A stretch of DNA of 64,000 nucleotides from NCBI GenBank assembly GCA_934667095.1, contig CAKULE010000004.1, positions 62,001 through 126,000 of the forward strand, given 5' to 3'. Below the pieces are notes generated by a model. The model saw nothing but the letters and a program-made list of their open reading frames with translations, was not told the DNA's origin and ran no database searches. Below, piece after piece: positions 24,909 to 32,625 of this stretch. How positions within the stretch are numbered: the first letter of the stretch is position 1; each line of letters begins with the position of its first letter. The translations under genes were made by a program, and so were the position numbers. The DNA is from an uncultured Oscillospiraceae bacterium (GTDB lineage: Bacteria > Bacillota > Clostridia > Oscillospirales > Oscillospiraceae).

Positions 24909-24955
24909 GGGTTATTGCACTGCCGACGCCTCCCTCCAACTCAACAAAATCTTTA
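24909..24955 (+). repeat. Right attachment repeat (attR)
   Basis: The second copy of the 47-bp direct repeat, matching 18894-18940 at 45 of 47 positions. Beyond it the host sequence completes the inverted repeat described at 24933-24972, so this junction joins the phage left arm to the host right arm. Confidence 0.8.
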
Positions 24956-24972
24956 TTTTGTTGAGTTGGAGG
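24933..24972 (+). other. Perfect 18-bp inverted repeat, candidate dif-like Xer site
   Basis: CCTCCAACTCAACAAAAT and its exact complement flank CTTT. The inner 28 bp (24939-24966) divide into ACTCAACAAAA, TCTTTA and TTTTGTTGAGT, the 11-6-11 layout of dif sites; the right arm matches the usual XerD arm TTATGTTAAAT at 8 of 11 positions. It lies 55 bp before the probable xerC start. A plain hairpin in the xerC leader is the alternative reading. Confidence 0.55.
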
Positions 24973-25027
24973 AATGGAAGCACAGGACTCCCCTGGTCAC
25001 GCAGACGCTATAATCTTAGATTCAGTT

Positions 25028-26017
25028 ATGGATTATCGTACACAGTTGCCACCGCCGATTTTGCGGGATTTTCTAACCTATCACGAAACCATTCAAGGCC
25101 ACTCGGCCCGGACGGCAGACGAATATTTTCTGGATCTGCGCAATTTCTTCCGTTACGTCAAGCTGGAGCGCGGCATGGTCCCGCGGGCCACACCGCTGGA
25201 CGAGATCTCAATTGACGATCTTGATCTGGCGTTGGTCAAGTCCGTCCGGCTGTCCGATGTCTATTCTTATCTGAGCTATTTGAGCCGCGACCGGGCCAAA
25301 CAGGCATCCACCAGAGCAAGAAAAGTCGCAACGATCCGCTCTTTTTACAAGTATCTGGTCAATAAAGCGCACCTTTTAGAGGAAAATCCGATTCAGGACC
25401 TTGACTCGCCCAAGCGGCGGCAGGCGCTCCCCCGCTATCTGACACTGGATGAGAGCATCCAGCTTTTGGATAGTATCGAAGGCGAAAACGCGGAGCGCGA
25501 TCTCTGCATCATCACGCTGTTCCTCAACTGCGGCCTGCGGATCTCGGAAATGGTCGGCCTGAACATCAGTGACATCCGGGAGGACCGCCTTCGGGTGCTC
25601 GGCAAGGGAAACAAGGAACGGACCGTATACCTGAACGCCGCCTGCCTCGGTGCGCTGGAGGACTGGCTGGCAGTCCGTTCGGTCTCAGGCTCCGCCGACC
25701 CGGATGCCCTTTTCATCACCAGAAAGCACACCCGCATTACCACGGACGGCGTCCACTACATGCTGAAAAGGCGTTTTACTGCCGCAGGACTGGACAGCAG
25801 CAAGTATTCTGCCCATAAGCTCCGGCACACTGCCGCCACGCTGATGCTTCAGAACGGCGTGGATGTGCGCACCCTGCAGGAGGTACTGGGGCACGAGCAC
25901 CTGAACACCACCCAGATCTACACCCATGTAGACAGCGATTCCCTGCGCACTGCAGCGCTGGCGAATCCCTTGGGCAAACGTTGGGGCCGGCCTAAAAAGT
26001 CTGAGCCCAAGAAATAG
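25028..26017 (+). CDS. xerC: Tyrosine recombinase XerC-like
   Basis: A site-specific recombinase that with XerD resolves chromosome dimers at dif. From the ATG at 25028 it has 329 residues: an N-terminal SAM-like core-binding domain and a catalytic domain with the R-K-H-R-H-Y set (CGLRISE, GKGNKER, HKLRHTAATL, LGHEHLNTTQIYTH). A TATAAT at 25009-25014 lies just upstream and no Shine-Dalgarno is evident; an ATG at 24974 in frame is possible but sits only 2 nt from GGAGG. It lies outside the phage repeats, so I read it as chromosomal. Confidence 0.88.
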   Translation: MDYRTQLPPPILRDFLTYHETIQGHSARTADEYFLDLRNFFRYVKLERGMVPRATPLDEISIDDLDLALVKSVRLSDVYSYLSYLSRDRAKQASTRARKVATIRSFYKYLVNKAHLLEENPIQDLDSPKRRQALPRYLTLDESIQLLDSIEGENAERDLCIITLFLNCGLRISEMVGLNISDIREDRLRVLGKGNKERTVYLNAACLGALEDWLAVRSVSGSADPDALFITRKHTRITTDGVHYMLKRRFTAAGLDSSKYSAHKLRHTAATLMLQNGVDVRTLQEVLGHEHLNTTQIYTHVDSDSLRTAALANPLGKRWGRPKKSEPKK

Positions 26018-26018
26018 T

Positions 26019-26066
26019 AAACGGCAGCATATGGCAAGCAAAACAACTTGTCATATGCTGCCGTTT
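26019..26066. terminator. Bidirectional terminator between xerC and the amidase gene
   Basis: A 20-bp stem with one imperfect pair (arms beginning AAACGGCAGCATATG and ending CATATGCTGCCGTTT) and an 8-nt loop fills the gap between two convergent genes. Confidence 0.85.
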
Positions 26067-26588
26067 CTATATAGTTTCAGATCTTATTGCACCAAGAATA
26101 TGAAGGAATCTAAGCTCCTCTACATTTTCGTAGGTACTCAGAGGGCGGTTGTCCGCATCATTAGAATGTGCGGAAACAAGGATATTGTCCAGTGAGACCG
26201 GGTAGCCTACTGATACCACTACCGGTGTGTGGGCGAAGACCTCTCCGCTGGTCGCAAAGCGGATCTGAACGAAATCGCCCGGACGCAGATAGGCGGGGCT
26301 CACAGAGATGCCGAACGGTCCGTCAGACACGGCGGAGCGGGTCATAAAATCCCAGAAGTACGGGACTCCGGTCCATGCCGGCGCCCGGTCGTTGACATTG
26401 ATATAGTACCAGCCGTACTCCGGCGTGTAGTTCATCACGCCGGTGCCTGCATAGAGGCACTGGGAGGCAAAATTGGTGCAGTCTCCGCCCAGCGCATCGA
26501 AATTATAATAGGCGGGATTGCGGCCAAAGGCCCAGCGGTGGGCGTACTCCACCGCTGCCAGCCGGTCATATGGGATCAGCCTGAGCAT
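26067..26588 (-). CDS. Amidase-domain (Amidase_6) protein
   Basis: The 173-residue product is a single Amidase_6 domain, a putative cysteine-amidase fold found in many sporulating Firmicutes. The core GGDCTNFASQCLYAG near 35-50 holds the likely catalytic Cys, and HTPVVVS supplies the His. No signal peptide is visible from the ATG behind GGAG, so it may act inside the mother cell or forespore. A longer N-terminal extension is open but lacks a ribosome-binding site. Substrate unknown. Confidence 0.8.
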   Translation of the reverse strand: MLRLIPYDRLAAVEYAHRWAFGRNPAYYNFDALGGDCTNFASQCLYAGTGVMNYTPEYGWYYINVNDRAPAWTGVPYFWDFMTRSAVSDGPFGISVSPAYLRPGDFVQIRFATSGEVFAHTPVVVSVGYPVSLDNILVSAHSNDADNRPLSTYENVEELRFLHILGAIRSETI

Positions 26589-26674
26589 GTCGCTCCACTC
26601 TCCTTCTCCCCTATCATATGTGCCGGCAGCCCCGGCTGACATTCATTTTCCCGGGAACAAATCTGCCCGGGCTC

Positions 26675-26703
26675 TTGTTTTTTCCGAGGTTAGATGCTAC
26701 AAT
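26675..26703 (+). promoter_or_regulatory. Sigma-A promoter of fba
   Basis: TTGTTT, 17 nt, TACAAT with an extended -10 TG (TGCTACAAT), 38 bp before the fba ATG. Confidence 0.65.
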
Positions 26704-26741
26704 ACGTACCGTACGACTACACTTAAAAAGGAGTGTCAATT

Positions 26742-27707
26742 ATGCCACTGGTCACAACAACCGAAATGTTCAAGAAAGCCTACGACGGCGGTTATGCCAT
26801 CGGCGCTTTCAACGTCAACAACATGGAGATCGTTCAGGGCATCACTGAGGCGGCTAAAGAGGTCAACGCTCCCCTGATCCTGCAGGTATCCAAGGGGGCC
26901 CGCGCCTACGCCAACCACACCTATCTGATGAAGCTGGTCGAGGCCGCCATCATCGAGACGGGTCTGCCCATCTGCCTCCATCTGGATCACGGCGACAGCT
27001 TTGAGCTGTGCAAGAGCTGCATTGACGGTGGTTTCACTTCTGTTATGATCGACGCCTCCAGCAAGCCCTTTGCGGAGAACGTGGCTCTGACCCGCCAGGT
27101 GGTGGAGTATGCCCACGACCACGGCGTGGTGGTAGAGGCTGAGCTGGGTACTCTGGCCGGCATCGAGGACGAGGTCAAGGTGGCTGCCCACGAGGCTTCC
27201 TACACCCACCCCGAGGAGGTGGAGGAGTTCGTGACCAAGACTGGCTGCGACTCTCTGGCCATCGCCATCGGCACCAGCCACGGCGCTTACAAGTTCACCG
27301 CCGCCCAGTGCACCCGCAATGAGAAGGGCGTTCTGGTGCCCCCTCCCCTGCGCTTTGACGTGCTGGAAGAGGTCTCCAAGCGTCTCCCCGGCTTCCCCAT
27401 TGTGCTCCACGGCTCCTCCTCTGTGCCTCAGGAGTATGTCCGCATGATCAACGAGAACGGCGGCAAGATGCCCGATGCCGTCGGTATCCCCGAGGAGCAG
27501 CTGCGCAAGGCCGCGGCCATGTCCGTGTGCAAGATCAACATCGACTCCGATCTGCGGCTGGCCATGACCGGTACCATCCGTCAGTTCATGGCGGAGCATC
27601 CTGACAAGTTCGACCCCCGCGAGTACCTGAAGCCCGCCCGCGCCAACATCAAGGAGCTGGTGAAGCACAAGCTGGTGGACGTGCTGGGCTGCGCCGGTAA
27701 GGCCTGA
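26742..27707 (+). CDS. fba: Class II fructose-1,6-bisphosphate aldolase
   Basis: A zinc aldolase of glycolysis/gluconeogenesis splitting fructose-1,6-bisphosphate into two trioses. The 321-residue product has the class II motifs CLHLDHGDS near 80, the second zinc region with YTHPEEVEEF, AIGTSHG near 180 and VLHGSSSVP near 225. ATG 8 nt behind AAGGAG; an in-frame GTG three codons earlier falls within the Shine-Dalgarno. It precedes PPi-phosphofructokinase by 23 bp, so two consecutive glycolytic steps are cotranscribed. Confidence 0.95.
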   Translation: MPLVTTTEMFKKAYDGGYAIGAFNVNNMEIVQGITEAAKEVNAPLILQVSKGARAYANHTYLMKLVEAAIIETGLPICLHLDHGDSFELCKSCIDGGFTSVMIDASSKPFAENVALTRQVVEYAHDHGVVVEAELGTLAGIEDEVKVAAHEASYTHPEEVEEFVTKTGCDSLAIAIGTSHGAYKFTAAQCTRNEKGVLVPPPLRFDVLEEVSKRLPGFPIVLHGSSSVPQEYVRMINENGGKMPDAVGIPEEQLRKAAAMSVCKINIDSDLRLAMTGTIRQFMAEHPDKFDPREYLKPARANIKELVKHKLVDVLGCAGKA

Positions 27708-27730
27708 ACCAACTGCAGGGAGGATAATTC

Positions 27731-28972
27731 ATGTCTACACTGAAAGGTGCGTGTATCATCGGCCAGTCTGGCGGGCCCACCTCTGTGATCAACGCAAGCG
27801 CCTACGGCGTGATCCGCACCGCGCTGGACCATCCTGATATCACCGCCGTTTATGGCGCGGCCCACGGCATCAAGGGTGTGTTGAACGATGAACTCTACGA
27901 TATGAGCAAAGAGGAGGAAAAGGAGCTGGAGCTTCTGCTCAATACTCCCTCCTCCGAGCTCGGCTCCTGCCGCTATAAGATTGCCGATCCTGATGAGGAC
28001 GATACCGACTACAAGCGGATTCTGGAGATCTTCAAGAAATACAATGTGCGGTATTTCTTCTATAACGGCGGCAACGACTCTATGGATACCTGCTCCAAAA
28101 TCAGCCGCTACATGGCCAAGGCCGGCTATGAGTGCCGGGTCATGGGGGTGCCCAAGACCATCGACAATGACCTGTTCGGCACTGACCACTGCCCCGGCTT
28201 TGCCTCTGCCGCCAAGTACATCGCCAGCTCCTGCGCCGAGGTTTACAAGGACGCCCATGTCTACGACACCGGCATGGTGACGATCATTGAGATCATGGGC
28301 CGCCACGCAGGCTGGCTGGCCGGCTCTGCCGCACTGGCGGGATTGTCCGGCTGCGCTCCCGATCTGGTCTATCTGCCTGAGGTAGACTTCGATTTGGACC
28401 AGTTCCTCGAAGACGTGCAGGTGATCTTCAAGCGCACCGGCAACTGTCTGGTGGCCGTGTCTGAGGGGATCCACTATTCGGACGGTTCCTTTGTCTCCGA
28501 CGCAAAGCCTGCTGTGACCGATGGGTTCGGCCATGTGCAGCTGGGCGGTCTGGCCTCCACGCTGGCCGGCATCGTCAAGGCCCGCACCGGCGCGAAAGTC
28601 CGCGGGATCGAGCTCTCCCTGCTCCAGCGGTGCGGCGCGCATCTGGCCTCCAAGACCGACATCGAGGAGTCCTTTATGGTCGGCAAGGCCGCAGTCGAAG
28701 CCGCGCTGGCCGGTGCGACCGACAAGATGGTCGGCTTTGAGTGTACCCGGGGAAACGGCGCATACACCTGTACGACCAAGCTCTTCGATCTGGGAGATGT
28801 GGCCAACTACGAGAAGAAGGTCCCCCGTGCCTGGATCAACAATGCCGGCAACGGCGTCCGGCAGGAGTTTATCGACTATGTATTGCCTCTCATCCAAGGC
28901 GAGCCCGACCGCCCGCTGGAAAATGGCCTGCCCCGTTTCGCCCGGCTGAATAAGGTCAGGGCCGAGGTTTGA
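27731..28972 (+). CDS. pfp: Pyrophosphate-type 6-phosphofructokinase
   Basis: Probably phosphorylates fructose-6-phosphate reversibly using pyrophosphate. The 413-residue product has GQSGGPTSVIN near 11, NGGNDSMDT near 115 in place of the GGDGT of ATP enzymes, and PKTIDNDL near 142, where the Lys marks pyrophosphate use, plus the MGRHAGWLAG segment. Directly after fba. A separate ATP-type enzyme is encoded at 29715-30695. The donor is inferred from motifs and should be read as likely. Confidence 0.9.
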   Translation: MSTLKGACIIGQSGGPTSVINASAYGVIRTALDHPDITAVYGAAHGIKGVLNDELYDMSKEEEKELELLLNTPSSELGSCRYKIADPDEDDTDYKRILEIFKKYNVRYFFYNGGNDSMDTCSKISRYMAKAGYECRVMGVPKTIDNDLFGTDHCPGFASAAKYIASSCAEVYKDAHVYDTGMVTIIEIMGRHAGWLAGSAALAGLSGCAPDLVYLPEVDFDLDQFLEDVQVIFKRTGNCLVAVSEGIHYSDGSFVSDAKPAVTDGFGHVQLGGLASTLAGIVKARTGAKVRGIELSLLQRCGAHLASKTDIEESFMVGKAAVEAALAGATDKMVGFECTRGNGAYTCTTKLFDLGDVANYEKKVPRAWINNAGNGVRQEFIDYVLPLIQGEPDRPLENGLPRFARLNKVRAEV

Positions 28973-28993
28973 CCTTCAAAGTCTGCCCCAAAC

Positions 28994-29033
28994 AAAAAAC
29001 AGCGTGTACCGTAACCGGTACACGCTGTTTTTT
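28994..29033. terminator. Bidirectional terminator between pfp and rubrerythrin
   Basis: A perfect 18-bp stem (arms beginning AAAAAACAGCGTGTACCG) with loop TAAC, T run on the right and A run on the left, between convergent genes. Confidence 0.9.
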
Positions 29034-29038
29034 GCATT

Positions 29039-29578
29039 TTAGTAATTGGTAGCGCGGAGCTGAAAGTAGGACTGGGGATGGGCGCAGACAGGACAGACCT
29101 CCGGGGCCTTCTGTCCCACCACAATGTGGCCGCAGTTGGAGCACTGCCAGACCATGTCGCCCTCCCGGGAGAAGACGATGCCGTCCTCGATGTTGGCCAG
29201 CAGCTTGCGATAGCGCTCTTCGTGCTCCTTTTCGATTTTTGCCACGGACTCGAACAGGAAGGCAATGTGGTCAAAGCCCTCGGCCCGGGCGGTCTCAGCA
29301 AAACCGGCGTACATGTCGGTCCACTCGTAGTTCTCCCCCGCCGCAGCGTCGGCCAGGTTCTGCTCGGTGCCGGGCATCGCGCCGTCGTGAAGCAGCTTGA
29401 ACCAGATCTTGGCATGCTCCTTCTCGTTGCGGGCGGTCTCCTCAAACAGATCGCCGATCTGGACAAAGCCGTCCTTCTTGGCCTTAGACGCGTAGTAGCC
29501 GTATTTGGTGTATGCCTGAGACTCCCCAGCAAAGGCTGCCAGCAGGTTGGCCTCGGTTTTCGAACCCTTCAGTTCCAT
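29039..29578 (-). CDS. rbr: Rubrerythrin
   Basis: A non-haem di-iron peroxidase that protects anaerobes from hydrogen peroxide, with NADH-derived electrons passing through its rubredoxin part. The 179-residue product has the ferritin-like four-helix domain with E-x-x-H motifs ([30 protein letters not shown]) and the C-terminal rubredoxin iron site CSNCGH...CPVCAH. ATG behind AAGGAGGT, with a clear promoter upstream. Monocistronic. Confidence 0.95.
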   Translation of the reverse strand: MELKGSKTEANLLAAFAGESQAYTKYGYYASKAKKDGFVQIGDLFEETARNEKEHAKIWFKLLHDGAMPGTEQNLADAAAGENYEWTDMYAGFAETARAEGFDHIAFLFESVAKIEKEHEERYRKLLANIEDGIVFSREGDMVWQCSNCGHIVVGQKAPEVCPVCAHPQSYFQLRATNY

Positions 29579-29618
29579 AATATGACCTCCTTGGATTTTA
29601 TCAAGAACTGCTATCGTT

Positions 29619-29647
29619 ATTATAACTCGCAATGAACATTTTTACAA
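29619..29647 (-). promoter_or_regulatory. Sigma-A promoter of rubrerythrin
   Basis: Read leftward: TTGTAA, 17 nt, TATAAT, about 41 bp before the ATG. Confidence 0.7.
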
Positions 29648-29662
29648 GTGGAAAATGAGAAA

Positions 29663-29700
29663 AATAAAACCGACGCCTGAGCATTACCTCAGACGCCGGT
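29663..29700 (-). terminator. Terminator after pfkA
   Basis: On the - strand ACCGGCGTCTGAG pairs with CTCAGGCGTCGGT (two weak pairs) and is followed by TTTTATTTTT. Confidence 0.8.
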
Positions 29701-29714
29701 TAAGTGAAACTGCT

Positions 29715-30695
29715 TTACACTCCGGTCAAATGGTCAAGAACCTCGACACCATACTGTTCCAGACCTTTGGTCATGGACAGGGCTTCCGTGATGTCGTAGT
29801 CCACCACATCGTCGCCCTTCATGCCTACCACGCGGCAGGTCTTGCCCTCTGCCAGCAGCATGACGGCCTTGTGCCCCATATAGGTGGCAGCCATGCGGTC
29901 TTTAGCCGTGGGCGAACCGCCCCGCTGGATGTGGCCAAGAATGGTGACCCGGGTCTCGATGGCAGTCTCATTTTTAATGAGGTTCGAGATCTCCAACGCC
30001 CCGCCGTTGACGCCCTCTGCCACGATGACCATGAAGTGGGTGCGGCCAGCCAGCCGGGCCCGGCGGATGGGGGCGATCACGTCCCGCTCCACGTCGATGG
30101 GCTCCTCCGGGGTGAGCACCACCGTGGCGCCGCAGGCAATGCCCACGGCCATGGCCAGATGACCCGCCCGGTGGCCCATGACCTCCACCACGGAGCAGCG
30201 CTCATGAGAGGCCATGGTGTCCCGCAGGCGGTCGATATTCTCCAGCGCAGTGTTGCAGGCGGTATCATAGCCGATGGTGTAGGTGGAGCAGGCAATGTCG
30301 TTATCAATGGTGCCGGGGACGCCGATCACAGAGATGCCGCTCTGGGCCAGAGACAACAAACCCCTGAAGGTGCCGTCGCCGCCGATGCCGACCAGCGCGT
30401 CCAGCCCCAGCATTTTGCAGGTGTTCAGCGCCTTCTGGCGACCCTCGTCGGTCTTGAATTCCAGACTACGGGCAGAATAGAGCATCGTGCCGCCCAGACG
30501 GGAGATGTCGCTGACGCTGTTAAAGTCCAGAGGCATGAACTCCCCATTGATGAGCCCATGATAGCCCCGCAGGATACCGATGCACTCGATGCCGCAGTGC
30601 ATGGCGGTGCGCACCACGGCGCGGATGGCGGCGTTCATGCCGGGGGCATCGCCGCCGCTGGTGAAAACTCCGATGCGATGGACTGCAGATTCCAT
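29715..30695 (-). CDS. pfkA: ATP-dependent 6-phosphofructokinase
   Basis: Catalyses the committed step of glycolysis. The 326-residue product has the ATP-type motifs FTSGGDAPGMNAAIR near 11, GIGGDGTFRG near 108 and PGTIDNDI near 130 (catalytic Asp; Thr instead of the Lys of PPi enzymes), then MGHRAGHLA and the GHIQRGG loop. It ends before a terminator and follows purB by 20 bp, so it may be cotranscribed with purB. Confidence 0.95.
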   Translation of the reverse strand: MESAVHRIGVFTSGGDAPGMNAAIRAVVRTAMHCGIECIGILRGYHGLINGEFMPLDFNSVSDISRLGGTMLYSARSLEFKTDEGRQKALNTCKMLGLDALVGIGGDGTFRGLLSLAQSGISVIGVPGTIDNDIACSTYTIGYDTACNTALENIDRLRDTMASHERCSVVEVMGHRAGHLAMAVGIACGATVVLTPEEPIDVERDVIAPIRRARLAGRTHFMVIVAEGVNGGALEISNLIKNETAIETRVTILGHIQRGGSPTAKDRMAATYMGHKAVMLLAEGKTCRVVGMKGDDVVDYDITEALSMTKGLEQYGVEVLDHLTGV

Positions 30696-30715
30696 GATCG
30701 ATCTCTTCCCTTCCT

Positions 30716-32164
30716 TTACACACTCAATTCCACGTGATGGCTGGCGAGCCGGTCACGATAGGCATCCAAAACAGGCTGAACATACTCGGCAAGAAACTCC
30801 TCCACTTGCTCCGGGCAGCGGCCGATATAGCGGGCGGGCTCCAGATGGGCGGTAAGCTCCTCCATGGTCATACCAAAGGCAGAATCGGCGGCAATCAGTT
30901 CCAGCAGATTGTTTGTCAAGCCAAGGTCCTTTACATTTCGACCGGCCTCCAGAGAGTGCTTACGGATGCGCTCGTGGAGCGCCTGCCGGTCACCGCCGCG
31001 CTTGACGGCATCCATCATGATGTTCTCGCTGGCCATGAAGGGCAGTTCCTCCATAATGTGGCGCTCGATGACCTTCTCGTGGACCACAAGGCCGGCGGTG
31101 ATATTCTCATAGATGCCAAGAATGCCGTCTACGGCAAGGAACGCCTCAGGAACGGAAATGCGTTTGTTGGCGGAATCGTCCAGAGTGCGCTCGAACCACT
31201 GGCAGGAGGCGGTGACGGCGGGATTCATGGCATCGGCCATCACGTACCGGGCTAGAGCGCAGATGCGCTCGCTCCGCATGGGGTTGCGCTTGTAAGGCAT
31301 GGCGGAGGAGCCGATCTGCTTGCTCTCAAAGGGCTCCTCCACCTCCTTCAGGTGGCAGAGCAGACGCAGATCATTGGCGAACTTGCTGGCAGACTGGGCG
31401 ATCCCGGACAGGGTGGCCAGCACGGCAGCGTCTACCTTGCGGGAATAGGTCTGGCCGGAAACCGGTACCGTCTCGGCAAAGCCCATTTCCCGGGCAATGC
31501 GGTGGTCCAGCTCACGGCACTTCTCATGGTCGCCCTCAAAGAGCTCCAGAAAAGACGCCTGCGTGCCGGTAGTGCCCTTGCAGCCAAGGAGCCGCAGGTG
31601 GTCGATGCGATAACCCACTTCATCCAGATCCTGAAGCAGATCGTTCATCCACAGGGTGGCGCGTTTGCCCACCGTGACCAGCTGAGCGGCCTGAAAATGG
31701 GTAAAGCCAAGGGTCGGCAAGGCTTTATACTTGTCAGCGAACTTTGCAAGGTTGTCCAGCACGCGGACCAGCTCCGTGCGGATGAGTTCCAGCCCGTCCC
31801 GCATGAGGATGATGTCGGTATTATCACCCACATAACAGCTGGTGGCGCCCAGATGGATGATGGGCATGGCGGTGGGGCATACCGCGCCGAAGGTATGGAT
31901 GTGCGCCATCACATCGTGGCGCAGCTCCCGCTCCTTCTGGGCGGCATAGTCGTAATCAATGTCCGTGAGATGGGCTTCCATCTCATCGATCTGCTGCTGA
32001 GTGACCGGCAGACCAAGCTCCATCTCCGCTCTGGCCAGAGCGACCCACAGCCGCCGCCAAGTGGAAAATTTCCGGTCAGGGGAGAAGATAAACTGCATTT
32101 CCCGGCTGGCATATCGGGCAGACAGCGGGCTCTCATAGATCGGTTTCTCCAAGGGGAAAAACAC
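30716..32164 (-). CDS. purB: Adenylosuccinate lyase
   Basis: Catalyses two steps of purine synthesis: SAICAR to AICAR and adenylosuccinate to AMP. The 482-residue product carries the fumarase/aspartase superfamily signature GSSAMPYKRNPMRSE near 290, and LGATSCYVGDN near 110. The chosen start is GTG just after GGAAGGAAG; a TTG four codons later has better spacing. No other purine gene is adjacent. Confidence 0.95.
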   Translation of the reverse strand: MFFPLEKPIYESPLSARYASREMQFIFSPDRKFSTWRRLWVALARAEMELGLPVTQQQIDEMEAHLTDIDYDYAAQKERELRHDVMAHIHTFGAVCPTAMPIIHLGATSCYVGDNTDIILMRDGLELIRTELVRVLDNLAKFADKYKALPTLGFTHFQAAQLVTVGKRATLWMNDLLQDLDEVGYRIDHLRLLGCKGTTGTQASFLELFEGDHEKCRELDHRIAREMGFAETVPVSGQTYSRKVDAAVLATLSGIAQSASKFANDLRLLCHLKEVEEPFESKQIGSSAMPYKRNPMRSERICALARYVMADAMNPAVTASCQWFERTLDDSANKRISVPEAFLAVDGILGIYENITAGLVVHEKVIERHIMEELPFMASENIMMDAVKRGGDRQALHERIRKHSLEAGRNVKDLGLTNNLLELIAADSAFGMTMEELTAHLEPARYIGRCPEQVEEFLAEYVQPVLDAYRDRLASHHVELSV

Positions 32165-32226
32165 CTTCCTTCCATAACTGTGACATTATACCACGGTTTC
32201 CTGCGGGATACAAGATGTAATCCTGC

Positions 32227-32265
32227 AAAAAGAGGCAGACTGTGATACACAGTCTGCCTCAAAAA
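32227..32265 (-). terminator. Terminator after the zinc-ribbon gene
   Basis: GAGGCAGACTGTG and CACAGTCTGCCTC form a perfect 13-bp stem with loop ATA, and the leftward strand runs into TTTTT. Confidence 0.85.
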
Positions 32266-32282
32266 TGGTTCAGTTATCGGCC

Positions 32283-32561
32283 TCAGCCCTGCTCGCGCAT
32301 CTTGGCGAAGCACTCGCTGCAGTAAACAGGACGGTCGGACTTGGGCTCAAAGGGGACCTTGGCCTCGCCGCCACAGCTGGCGCAGACAGCGGTGAAGTAC
32401 TCACGGGGACCGCGGGCAACGGCCTTGCGGGCATCACGGCAGGCCTTGCAGCGCTGGGGCTCGTTCTGGAAGCCGCGCTCAGCGTAGAACTCCTGCTCGC
32501 CGGCGGTAAACACGAACTCCTGGCCACACTCTTTGCAAACTAAAGTCTTGTCTTCGTACAT
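32283..32561 (-). CDS. Zinc-ribbon domain protein (zf-trcl family)
   Basis: A 92-residue protein with two zinc-binding CxxC pairs per half: CKECGQEF...CKAC at the N terminus and CASCGG...CSEC at the C terminus. The N-terminal FVFTAGEQEFYAERGF stretch is the family signature. Role unknown; members are common and often highly expressed in Clostridia. The ATG follows GAGAGGG; an upstream open extension lacks a start signal. Confidence 0.85.
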   Translation of the reverse strand: MYEDKTLVCKECGQEFVFTAGEQEFYAERGFQNEPQRCKACRDARKAVARGPREYFTAVCASCGGEAKVPFEPKSDRPVYCSECFAKMREQG

Positions 32562-32625
32562 GGAAATACCCTCTCTTTGATTGCCCAGAACCGGAAATGA
32601 TCTTGCTGGGACTAAAATATTTGCG

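Larger units (their letters stand above)
18894..24955 (+). mobile_element. Integrated filamentous phage (inovirus) prophage
   Basis: A roughly 6 kb element bounded by 47-bp direct repeats that match at 45 positions. Seen inside: a divergent repressor module, a run of very short genes, a coat-like protein with one membrane helix and a basic tail, a strong terminator after it, a Zot/pI-type ATPase, a pIII-like adsorption protein, a pVI-like hydrophobic protein, a multi-hairpin intergenic region and a rolling-circle initiator. This order and size are typical of inoviruses. No integrase, transposase or lysis gene is present, consistent with extrusion without lysis and integration by host Xer recombinases. 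No gene is visibly broken. Confidence 0.88.

Noticed and set aside
24974..26017. XerC as the phage's own integrase
   Set aside because: The gene lies outside the direct repeats, resembles the chromosomal XerC of this bacterial group, and the phage interior lacks any recombinase. It remains possible if the true right boundary were further right, but no third repeat copy was seen.
26651..26680. CCCGGG...CCCGGG hairpin upstream of fba as a terminator
   Set aside because: The following T-rich bases coincide with the -35 of the fba promoter, and the genes on either side are divergent, so there is nothing to terminate there.
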